NCBI GenBank assembly: GCA_026874595.1
Contig: CM049320.1
Location: 31,716,214-31,780,213, forward strand
DNA from: Sipunculus nudus
Lineage: Eukaryota > Annelida > Sipuncula > Golfingiida > Sipunculidae
Direction: 5' to 3'
Length of the DNA: 64,000 nucleotides
The position numbers and the translations under genes were made by a program. Shown in pieces: positions 49,101 to 59,995 of this stretch. The notes under the pieces were generated by a model, which saw nothing but the letters and a program-made list of their open reading frames with translations, ran no database searches and had not been told where the DNA came from. The stretch's first letter is position 1. Each line of letters opens with the position of its first letter.

Positions 49101-49820
49101 GCTCTCTAAGGCTATCAAATGATGCTTCATTTTTTTTCTGACGCGAGTTTTGAGGAAACTAGTAACAAGAATTCTGTCTGTGTTTTAATTGGTTCATTGA
49201 GGGAACCCCGAGGTATTCCCTCAATGGCGTGAATTTTCGTCAACGGTGCCAATGTACACATACTGTATTTTTAGACAATAAAAAAGGCAAATTTCACTTT
49301 AAAACTTTCACTTTAAAACTTTTAGTTATGGTGGTATAAAAGATTCTTGATGAGTTTGCACTGTATACAGACTATGAAATGACATCCCCTCACTTTGCTT
49401 AACGTTAGTTTCGGAGAAATCACAATTTTTGCATTTTAGCATCCGGAAATGATCATTTTAAAAGGGTTTTTTTCAGCAATGGGAGAGGACGTATGCTCAA
49501 AAGAAGCTAGTGTCGAATGGGGACTGTATAAACACCTGTGACAACATCAAGTAAAATGGGTTGTTTGAATGATTGTTGTATATGTGTTGCTACAATTAGC
49601 CATAGATGGAATATAGGCCTTCATGTCATGATACAAGTCACAAAAGAACACCCATTCCAAGGGCGGATCATATAGTCGCTGTGTTTTAGTATTTGACACC
49701 AAAGGCTTGTATGGTGCTGTTTAATTTGCTAAATAATTAAGACAAATGTTTTTACTCAAAATTAGTGGTGGTTTCTCTGGAGGCGAGAACTGAGGTTTGA
49801 AGCAGATTTGGCGAGAGCGA
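46191..49820. other. Intergenic, small repeats only
   Basis: No gene can be supported. Local repeats: TATTCCTAAATTGTTATTATA in tandem near 48545-48597, and GGTTCATTGAGGGAAYCCCG...TTTTCGTCAACGG at 48948 and 49191. Frames at 47651-48086 show no domain or splice context. Confidence 0.4.
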
Positions 49821-49867
49821 TGTCCGCTGGTCAAGCCGCCATGACGGATGGGGAGAAAATTTCCGAG
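49821..49867 (+). CDS. Candidate first exon (MSAGQAAMTDGEKIS), unproven
   Basis: In a GC-richer patch, ATG in GAGCGATGTCC context opens MSAGQAAMTDGEKIS up to a strong donor CGA|GTAAGA. No downstream exon with matching phase was recognised, so this may be chance. Confidence 0.15.
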
Positions 49868-50126
49868 TAAGACCAGCCTCGTGTTTAATGAATGCTGCGT
49901 GAATACACGTATGTCAACCATGAATGAAATATTTATTATTTTTCCCAACAGAATAACGCCATTTTTTGTCTTAGATTGGAGAAATGACATTTTGACAAGC
50001 CCTGAGATGAAAATGAAAAAGCACTGTAAGAACAGGTGTGCACATCTACTTGTACTAGAATTGATCCGAACCCTATAGCTTGTACTTCCATCTCAACGAT
50101 TTCAGTTAGATAAAATCGACGTGTGA

Positions 50127-50460
50127 TACCGGCTTCCGTGGCTCAGGGGTAGAGCACAGGACTCAAAGCCGGGAGATCGTGATTTCGAATCTCAGCCAAG
50201 GCGGTGAGATTTTTCACGGTCGGTTCCAACCCAGGGTGAGCGCACTGCAGGCTTAATGGGAAGGCCATGCCCAACGGCCGTGTTTCACTCACAAACGAGT
50301 GCACCTCTCGGGGGTTCCTTGGTGGTATGACCGAACAATGGGGAAGATTACACACCAGAGTCCCACAGGTGCAGTAGTCATCGGACCTGGTTAACACCGG
50401 CTGAATTCCGAACAAACGCCTAATTAATATTATTTTTATTTTTATTTTAATTATAATCAT
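50127..50460 (+). repeat. tRNA-derived SINE
   Basis: The tRNA-like head CGGCTTCCGTGGCTCAGGGGTAGAGCACAG carries the A-box; GATTTCGAATCTC (50180-50192) is B-box-like. A 200-base body and an AT-rich tail of TTATTTTTATTTTTATTTTAAT type follow. Antisense frames over it are spurious. Confidence 0.75.
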
Positions 50461-52000
50461 TATTTTTGTGGGTAATTAATCTTAGGTTACTGTGTTACGG
50501 AAGCGTGACACTGCAGTACAACAAAAATAAGCTTGATTGTGGGACCCTAATGGGGAGGGGTATTCAAACAGCCGTAAGACTACAAACACACACACACACA
50601 CATCTAATAATATAATGTGTGTTGGCGAGAGGTAAATATTATGTTTTATCCTTTGTTATTTGGTGGTTTTGTCTGTTTGCAATTTAACGCGCAAGTAATA
50701 GACTTGGTGAAATTTGTGGAGGGTCCAGATAACGCCCAAGGGACAATCCATACATTTTTTTCTCATTCACCATAATATGTTTCTTATTCAAATTACATGA
50801 GGCTATTCAAATATAATGGAGACATTCATTGGTATATAAGGGGTGGCTAAGTTGTGGAGGTGACCTGGGAATGGGTTTGCTGAACCGTGACGACTGTGGA
50901 TAAACCTACATAGCAATATTTAGTGATTACAATGCTGGCACGATTTTAAGGTCTTCGAGTACTTCTTTGATTACTGTAGATTACACTGGTATATAATGAA
51001 TTCATTCATATTTTACAGGTAAAATCCCACTCGAGTGGTGGGCTTATGGGTAAACTAGCAGCAAATATGCGCTATAATTGGCCGTAAATATTCAGGTCCT
51101 GTCTACTCAAGGGATTGTTATAAGAGTCGGTTTTCCAGTAAATAAATCTTGCATTCTCCCAGCATAAAGGTAATACCTTTGGCCTGCAAGGTCAAGGGAA
51201 CCCAGTTTATTAATTTCCGCATGACTGTCACCACGGCCCAAAGTGGACTCTATCGGTTTCATTTCTATGCCTATGTATACGAGGGGTGAATATATGAACC
51301 TGTCGGTCGCTTTTAGAACTCATTTGCTGAGGGCAGAGGTACCGCCAACATCATCATCCTGAATCCCAGTAATTTCACTCACTAACGACAGTAAGTCTTA
51401 AAGTCAACTATTCGCCTAATTTTATTAATAGAATTCGTGTGATTTCATGCTTATTATATGTAAATCATAATGAACTCTAGGTAACTCCTGCTAAGAAAAT
51501 TCTTAGAACGCTACTGTGACGAAAATATGAGCTTGTTTCTCTTTCTTTACAATTAGTAAACACGGTACATCCCCATATGTTGACAAACAGGAAAAAAAAC
51601 ATTACGTAAAGTGAATGGTTGATTATGTGTGAAAGTTTAAAGGTCACTATATTTGCGAAACGCCCTTTGAAAAATTCTAGTTAGTCTTTTTTTGTACTGT
51701 GGTTTGATTAATTTGCTGAGTTGTGGTAGCTCAGTTCTTTTATTAAGATGGCTTAACCATAAGTCATTTCCCCCTCTCTGCCGTTAGAGTCCAATATCTA
51801 CCATTCATTGATTATTTTGTTACGGAAAATACCCTTGCTTATTTAGTGAGCTAGTTAATTGAGTCCCATGACCATAAGTCATATTTTAGACAGATAGAAT
51901 ATGCAAGTGGGAATATAAACTTTTCATATTAAGGTAATGGGGGGGGGGGGGATGGGAACCTTATCGCTGTAAACACAGTGTAATACCTGCGCTAACACTC
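50461..52000. other. Intergenic, nothing recognised
   Basis: A short (CA)n run at 50586-50601; otherwise no feature can be supported. Confidence 0.4.
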
Positions 52001-52009
52001 CAGCGCAGG

Positions 52010-53645
52010 GTACAGGTCTATTGTGCATATGAATAAACCCTGCTGACAGTGACGGATTTAAGCATGTTTGACCTGACATTTGACCTAGTTGCTGACCCGC
52101 TGTTATGGTAAGTAAATGTGAACAACCTGTGACTCGAGATCCCTTGGCAATCATTTCATATGTCAGCATGCAATTATGGTTAATCCCCCAATTCATCTAG
52201 GTAATCAGTTGCATAATGTTGCAATGACCACACCAGGTGTCGCTGCACCATGATTTGCGTTTACATCTCCGAAAATCCTTGAACAGTTGTATCTCGTACA
52301 TTATCCAAGGAAGCATGTGCATAAGTTTTGTTTACATCAACATTACCGCGACACGGACATTTCACAGCAAAATAGATCCACAGGATTATCAATGTATAAA
52401 ATATGTTTCAAGTACAAATACCTTCTCTTGGTTATATTTCTATGGATGCAGTCGATGCACACTCTATATTTGTTCCATTTGCTTTGATTTTTTAATTTAC
52501 ACTTCTCAGACGAAAAAGCTCGATTTCAGCGTAAGGCGTGCTGTCTGAATGAATATGGACAGGAGGTTGATTCTTGACATTCATAGATAGACCTTCTTTG
52601 TGGAGAATGACCATTCTCCTCACGCGATATCTCGCATACGATCTCTGCCAATCAATGTACACAAGACACTATTTTCAGTCGACCGCAAGCTGTATCGCCT
52701 GGCAATTGAAAATTACAATAATTAAGTCATTGGGTGCAAATATAGAACATACATTGACAACATTCATTTCATATATAACGGTTATAAAGAATATGTTTGT
52801 CTGTTTTTTTTTTTTGTTTTTGTTTTTTTTTACATGTTCTTAATCTCGGGGAACTACATTGCGGCGTGATATCGGTGAAGTATTGGTGTAAATGTATACA
52901 AACAAAAGCACGGTTTGAGCATGTGTTTGGTAAATTGGCGCGATACTGGGGGTACAGGTGACGCCCAGGTGCATGAGTTCTGCCATGTTTGTATATTGTA
53001 GTTGCCCCAGCAATATAGGTCAAACCCGCTGTAGTTTCGTCTCATGTGCACAACCCCGTGCAGGGATCTATCATTGTCTCAATAGACGTTGATCGTGTAC
53101 GGAGGTTGGAGAATGGATTGCGCTGTGTACCGGGTCCCGTAAATTGTTCCGACCTCCACGCAAGGTCAAGATTTATTGTAGCATATTAAAAGCCGCTGAC
53201 CCTACCCCATTGTTAGAACTGTACATAACCTATGACCCGCGGTCTCTGGACACTCACCTGTAAGGTCAGCATATGATAACGGTCATTTTCCCCTAAAGCC
53301 ATCCAGGTGATCCTTTTGACCCCAATAAATATTACTGCATTGCTACGTTGTATTTAGATCTTCAACAATTCTGGAAGCAGTTGTATCACGTAATTTCAGC
53401 AAGCAAGCAGAAGCTCCTGTTCATATTTACAATGCCGCGTCACAGAACGGTATATCCAATGGTTTGACAAAATAAAATACGTTCAACGAAAATGTTTATA
53501 TTTTGGTTTGTTTGAGACGGATGCCGAGAATGCATGCTCTATATTTGCCCTTTTAATTAATTTGTTTTATTTAATACCTACTCGGAACAGCTCGATTTCG
53601 GGGTAAAAGCGTGCAGTGCGCAAGAAGGCGGATAAAGGTAAATCC
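52010..53645 (+). repeat. Diverged tandem duplication, about 1.1-kb spacing
   Basis: Segments 52230-52560 and 53330-53640 share, in order, CAGTTGTATCWCGTA, CATTAC/AATGCCGCG.CAC, ATGCACACTCTATATTTG / ATGCATGCTCTATATTTG and AGCTCGATTTC.G.GTAA..GCGTGC. The upstream portions (52010-52200 and 53150-53290) are more weakly alike. No coding frame is conserved between copies. Confidence 0.6.
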
Positions 53646-53669
53646 TTTTACTTACGCTACGGCTTCTTA

Positions 53670-54133
53670 AAGGTGACCACTCACCTACCTTTTGACATAA
53701 AAAAAATATGTGATTTCTGACTTCCTCTGTGTATGTATTAATGAGCTAAGGTAAATTTTGGTTTTGAAAGGTTCTTATAAGGCCATCGTGAAGGATGTAT
53801 GAACTTGTGTATCAACATGTTTGTAAACACAGCAATGTTGGCAAAAGGGAAAACATGTTACCTAGATGGTAGGTTACATATATGCGAAGGTAGAAAGGTC
53901 ACTTGTTGCAAAACGCCATTTGCAAAGCTCTGCTTATCTGACTGCGGCAAGATACCCTTGTTGAATTTGTTTAGATTATTTTGGCTGGCCCCATATTTAA
54001 AAAAACACGTTGATATAAAGAAAACAAGCAGCCTGTGTGCGCTGAAATCCACGTTTTCCGGCATATTTTTTATAAAAGCTCCAAGGGATTACCTTAAGAT
54101 AATAACGGTCAGGTAGGTGATTGGTCCCCTTTT
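53670..54133 (+). mobile_element. MITE, copy 1
   Basis: Ends are TTAAAGGTGACCACTCACCTACC and GGTAGGTGATTGGTCCCCTTTTA, inverted repeats of about 20 bases around a 460-base non-coding body. A second copy lies inverted at 56681-57146, sharing ACATGTTTTCC, CTTGTTGAATTTG and GTTGATATAAA blocks. No transposase; superfamily unknown. Confidence 0.75.
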
Positions 54134-54139
54134 ATATCA

Positions 54140-55290
54140 CTTCGGCTAAGTCCAAACAAATGATTTAGCGGAATTTGTTTCATAGGCCGAACCGTGTTGA
54201 ATGAGATTCATCCATGTCATTACCTAGATAAATCAGGTTAGAGGATAAGACTACCTGCAGACGATAGAGCTGCACAGTGTACGCATAATAAGTGCGTGAT
54301 TAGGGGACTGTCCGAAGCAAGCAGAGCGCATTGTGATTTTGTGATACTACAAATCATGTAAGTACACTAGTGTAAATGAAGGTCGTACTTGTATATATTA
54401 TAATTTTCAAATGTTCTACAGTTGCTTATTAGTGATGTCAAATCAGTGATTCAGTATCTCCTCATTTGAACGGTGTATTAGTTGGTAATTAATTTTCTGT
54501 GTACCATTTCAAACGTATGTTATTGACATGCCCCCCCCCCCCCCCGAAAAAAAGGTTCCCGCTTTCACAGACCGGGTTCTACCCCTCACAGTTACATTGG
54601 CAATACGTTCTCATCTTTGCATTACTTCAGGCCAGGTGGCTAGGCTTTATATTCGCATAAATGTATTATTGACCTCGGACAATTGACTGCGTGGTACGGA
54701 TTTTACTTAATTATTCACTCTTTAACTAGTCACTATCTTAATTGTTAATAATCAAGTGAGGTATTTTACTCAAGTCGCGATAGACACACACCTTAAAGCC
54801 TGGTGTATGTATAACGCTACGTCCACGGTACGTCTTCGTAACGTTTGCAAGACGATGAAAACGCATACGTTATTATTATTTTTAACTTTAATTATTATTA
54901 CTATTATTTCTATTATTTTTATTATTGTTATTTTTATTATTATATTCATTTATATAACGCTAATGTACTTTAAGTTTCTATGCGCTGCATATTATAAAAA
55001 TACGATTTGATGTATTATAAAAGACACATAAAAGACATTCATAGTTTGATACTGCATCACAATATTACATCATTCAATAAAAATATATGTTTGACAAATA
55101 ATAACATAATCAGTAAACACACCTGAACAAGAGAGTTTTCAGGTGTTCTAAAAGATGTTTATGATATTGGTTTTCGCATAGATAAAGGCAACATACCACC
55201 AAATGTTCTGACTGAAGTAGCCCCAAACTGGTGTGATGCCTTCAAGACATAAAATATCCATTGGTCAGCTGATGATCGCAAGGCTCTGTG
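54140..55290. other. Intergenic, nothing recognised
   Basis: A poly-C tract at 54531-54545 and an AT-only run of TTATTATT type at 54868-54950. No gene seen. Confidence 0.4.
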
Positions 55291-55291
55291 C

Positions 55292-55292
<1 letters not shown>

Positions 55293-55350
<58 letters not shown>
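55293..55350. repeat. (TA)n microsatellite
   Basis: About 29 TA units; a second long tract begins 146 bases further on. Confidence 0.97.
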
Positions 55351-55353
<3 letters not shown>

Positions 55354-55494
55354 GGTCCAATTTCGGAAGATGAAAGAACTTTTGTTCTCGCTTTATACCA
55401 CGATAGAAAATTTATGATAAACACCTTGCTGATTTGGTACCTGAACCGTATATAACGGAAACATGAGCCAACAAGATGCGTCAATACAGGGAGC

Positions 55495-55496
<2 letters not shown>

Positions 55497-55553
<57 letters not shown>
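55497..55553. repeat. (TA)n microsatellite
   Basis: About 28 TA units. Confidence 0.97.
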
Positions 55554-55555
<2 letters not shown>

Positions 55556-55639
55556 AAGGTCGGTGAGATACTGTGCTACAGTGACAGAGTGCAAATTTTT
55601 CTGTATGGTTGCTAAGAATTTAAATGTAAATCTCTGCCT

Positions 55640-56360
55640 TACAGGGAGCCAGTGCAGATCTTGCAATATTGGTGTGATAGGGTCCATGTAAGATGCACCA
55701 GAGAAACACGTTCACGCCACGTTTTAAGCCTAAATCAAAAACAACCTATGATTTTGACTGTCGTACAACTTCAGCAGGTCTACGACAGAAGGAACCTTCG
55801 TAGGTTTGGGAGAGTTTTTTTAATAATTTCTTGGAAGCGTTCACATATAAAATATATGTTGTACGACATTCGTGGGAAAATTAGTCAGGGCTGTCTAAGT
55901 CTAATGGTGCGCTCTTCCCGTGACAGTGTTAGGTGGTCCCTACGATGGGCGAAGTACAAAAGATAAAATTCCCAAATTTTCTATCGTAGACCTGTCGTAT
56001 ATGGGATGTATGTGACTTAGGCTTAAGACAAACCCATGGCGGTCGCAGGAATAACCTACAACGGTAGAACGTGTGGCAATGGAAATTCCTACGGTTCGTA
56101 GGGCTTCAGATAACCAAATAATCGTACGAAAGTCTTAGGTTTATAGTAACACGGTTGTAAGGCCTCGTACAACGCTACGACGCTAAAAAAATTGAATATG
56201 TTCAAAATTCTACGACAAGGATATACCACAGATTTTTCCGTCGCAAAACACTTGAATATCGTGCGACACACTCACGACTATCCTAGGAATTCCCCAAATT
56301 TTCTGTCGTAGACCTTTCGTATATGTATTGTGCGATGAATGAGGCTTAATGGGTCGTAAT
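55640..56360. repeat. CpG-rich block of CTACGAC/GTCGTA motifs
   Basis: More than fifteen CGTA/TACG-centred words (GTCGTACAAC, CTACGACAGAAG, TCGTAGACC, CTACGACGC and others) in 0.7 kb of otherwise CpG-poor DNA. CCAAATTTTCTRTCGTAGACCTKTCGTATATG occurs at 55972 and 56293, and GCCTAA(A/G) ends recur. Likely an old transposable element; type unknown. Confidence 0.55.
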
Positions 56361-56680
56361 GCATACGAAAAAGTTAAAACATAATCAAAATGTTCTGAAA
56401 CTTTTGCTGACAGATGGCAAGAAAAAATGGGGATTCAAAGGTGCGCTCAGTTTAATATCACGTACACATAACGGTACGTCTGTGTCATGTCTACGTTACA
56501 TTAGGAGTAGCGTTATTTACACACCCTGGCTTGTTTCCATGTCCATGTTTATGCGTATATGCGTGAACTGGCTGGATTATTCAGTCTGACAGTAGATCTC
56601 ACTGATCTTCCAAACAAGATGCTAGAGTATCGTAAGTTAACGCTCTGGTGGCACTTTTTACGCGTATACGCTGTCCGTTA

Positions 56681-57146
56681 CCTAAAGGGGCCCAATCACC
56701 TGTCTCACCTTTATAACTTGAGGAAAGCCCTTGGGCCTTTTATAAAATTAGACAAGAAAATATGGATATCACCGCACACAGGCTTGTTTTGTTTATATCA
56801 ACGTGTTTATAATATGTGGGGGCGTGCCAAAATAATGAAAGCAAATTCAACAAGGGCATCTTGCAGCAAGTCTGGAAAACCAAACTTTGCAATTGGCTTT
56901 TTGCAACAGGTGGCTTTTCTACCTCTGCATATATGAAAACTACCGACTTACATGTTTTCCCCTTTTTATTAACATTGCTGTGTTAACAAATCTGTTGTTG
57001 ATAAACAAGTTCATTCATAATTCACGAACGCCATATCAGAACTTTTCACAACCAAAATTACCCTTAGATCATTTATATATACAAGGTAAGTCTAAAATAA
57101 AATCAATCTTTTTCAAAAGGTTGGTGTATGGGCACCTTTAAACAAC
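56681..57146 (-). mobile_element. MITE, copy 2 (opposite orientation to copy 1)
   Basis: Ends are CTAAAGGGGCCCAATCACCTG and CACCAACC-type inverted repeat finishing GGGCACCTTTAAA. Reverse complement of 53670-54133 with moderate divergence. It ends about 380 bases before the P450 start codon. Confidence 0.75.
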
Positions 57147-57184
57147 AGCTATAAAGTCATTGAAGCGAATTTTCATGCATGTAT

Positions 57185-57236
57185 GCGCACGTGGAAATAC
57201 GGCACAATATAAAGGCGCACGTGGAAAATACGGCAC
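57185..57236 (+). promoter_or_regulatory. Twin CACGTG repeat upstream of P450
   Basis: GCGCACGTGGAAATACGGCAC at 57185-57205 recurs as GCGCACGTGGAAAATACGGCAC at 57215-57236. CACGTG lies at 57188-57193 and 57218-57223, with AATATAAAG, a TATA-like stretch, between them. CACGTG/RCGTG sites bind bHLH and bHLH-PAS factors; a link to P450 regulation is inference. An ATG-to-site distance of about 300 bases fits a promoter. Confidence 0.4.
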
Positions 57237-57522
57237 TACGGTCGTAAAAAGAATGTTGCACATCTCATGTTTATCAAACTATGTATATGTTGGTCTTGTA
57301 CAGTATCTTAACCATACACTGGTCTCTGATATTATTCCAGACTAATCCAGCGCATTTATACACTTTGTCTGAAGATCCATGACGTCGCTGAATCAATGAA
57401 ATTTGACCTTTTGCGCATAAGCTAGTGAAAGCGATCCCGGCCAGTGTATATTGGATTAGAAGCGGCCACCGTACCAACAATAACCTCTTCCTTGAACCTG
57501 TTCGTCCCAAACAGAGGTTGAG

Positions 57523-57871
57523 ATGGGAGATGAAAATTCCATGTGGATATTTTATACATTGATATCATGCTTTATCGGCTGCATTTTGATTAATCAGTTG
57601 GTGACAAGTAAAAATCACCGCCTACCACCAGGGTTGCCTTGGATTCCAGTGGTTGGCAGCATTCCTTATATGGCAACAGCCGGAAGTTTGATCAAACTCT
57701 TCGAACATCTGAGGAACAAATACGGTGACGTATTTACCATTTACCTAGGAAGTCGCCCTACTGTGGTCGTAAATGGGTATGCTGCAATCAAACAATGTCT
57801 GGTGGAAAGAGGCTCCCGCACAAATTCCCGGCCCTACTTTGTATTGGGATCTGACTTTTTCGGAGGAAAAG
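57523..57871 (+). CDS. P450 exon 1: anchor, hinge, first beta sheet
   Basis: ATG at 57523; donor AAAAG|GTTTGC (weak at +3 to +5). One hydrophobic anchor at residues 7-27, then the Pro-rich hinge LPPGLPWIPVVGS and KYGDVFTIYLGSRPTVVVNG, which is typical for the CYP2 clan. Confidence 0.9.
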
Positions 57872-59943
57872 GTTTGCATTGCGTGACCTATTTATTTATT
57901 TTACATTATATACAATTCCTGTTTTTTCTACTAATTATATTTATTATGAGAATCCCGATATCATTAGTTAATGTCTTTGGAGTTTAAAATCTGCCGATGT
58001 CATCATATTTTTTTCCATTTATTGATAATAGTATGAATTAAGAACTCAAATAACGTGTTTTGCACATTTCGGATATAATTTATAACTATCTTGTCTGATG
58101 TAACAAATCTGACGTTAACGCTTTACACGCTATACTGTGTCAATACAATTAGATTTATCAATTTTGGTCAGTTCGAAAATCGGAAAAAAATGAATTTTAT
58201 CTTCATGTTACCAATAATATGGCAATTTAATAGATTATACATTAACGTGTAGGGTCCTGGATGACGCAGATCAAAGCTTAGATGCTGAATTAATCTGGTG
58301 TAATTGTTATGTTGGAAGAAATGTATATGGTAAGGGATAAAAATCAGTTGGGTGTTAAGCCTTTACACAATTTAACGTTGCTTTCCATTAGAAGAAATCC
58401 AGACGAAAATCCCCGGTGCTCTCTTCCTCATTCTGACAAGTACAATATACATGAAATAGATCGTGTTATTTGTATAATGTATATTCAACATTCAAGTGGA
58501 CAAAGTGACCTATATGGAGTACATGATGGTATAATATTAGTATTCGTTTGTATTGTGTCTTTGAAATAGGTATCCTGGGCCAATCGGGACCTGGGTGGAA
58601 AGCCCAGCGCATGTTCACTTCACAGTACTTTCGAACTGTTGTCAATCAGAGTGGTGACTTTGAGAATCAGGTCAAAACTGAAATAGGACATATGGTAAAG
58701 TATATAAAGGACCTGTGTGGTACACGAAGTGACCCGTGGATTTACCTATCGGGAGTAGCCGTCAATATACAAGCAACTATGTATATGGACCAACGTTGGA
58801 ATTATGATGATCCCGTTTTCAGACGTTTTCTGGAGGGAGTGGATGTTGCAGCCACACTGACTGCCGCCTCCACTGTCATCAGCAGCTTCCCTATCGTGCG
58901 GCATATACCTGGTAATTTGTTTGGATACAAAACCCTCATGACGTTGGCAGACGAACAAAGACAGTTCGTAAGAAAATTTGTAAAAGAACACAGAAATTCC
59001 CTTGATCCTAATAACCCACGTGACTTTCTGGATGCGTACCTGGTCCGAATTACTCAAGATGATGATCCAGCGTCACATTTTACAGGTAAGTACAAAATGA
59101 ATATTGTCTGATATAACTTCTTTACAGAATAACATATAAGCCCATTTAATTCTAAGACGATAACCTATCTGCAGATATGGAGTAAATGGAGCCTGAACCA
59201 CCACCCCCCCCCCCCCTTTAATCAGCGACTACAACATTTTAAAGGGTTTCAGACCACTTTTCGGCCTCGACTCCGACCCCCTTTTTTAGGTTTTTTCATC
59301 AGTCTTCCTAGGATTGGATCCCTCTTTTTCATAAATACTGGATCTATCCCTGTATACAGATAGTATTTAGACCTCTGTTTTTAGGTTCACGATTGGATAT
59401 TAAGTCAGATATTGATATATATGTCAGTGGATGCAAAAGGCTTTCTTGGAGACCAATAAAAGGGGTTATCATTAATCGCCCAATGGTATATTAAATTGTG
59501 GAGAACAGGCATGTGTCCCGTTGAAGTTATGATGCAATTAGCCAAAAGTGCGCTTATGTACATTCATAAATTACACGCTGCTTTTTGCATCTTCATTTTA
59601 TTTTTTGAGTTGGGATTAATTTCTTCCACACCTGTACAGATAACAATAAACTGTCCGGATCGTAGGCTTTGATATCTGGAGGCCGCCACTGTCACAGCTC
59701 AACAAGAGTCCTTTAACACCAATAATCCAGTAATTGTATTGATTTAGTGTAATTTTCTAAGGATTGTTCTAAGAATAAATTATATTTTTTTTTAACAAAA
59801 ACCACTGACTTTTTTTTTAATTATTTCCCTAGACATTTTTCGCTGCCTAGTGTTACAGAATCTGATTTTTTTTATCTCCGTAACATAATTTGTGCTGATC
59901 ACGATTACGTGATCAGTTGTAATTAGGTTCCGTAACAATATAA

Positions 59944-59995
<52 letters not shown>

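Noticed and set aside
50127-50200. tRNA gene-like sequence
   Set aside because: Same reasoning: it heads a SINE with a 200-base body and AT-rich tail.
50143-50460. 105-codon minus-strand frame
   Set aside because: Lies entirely inside the SINE.
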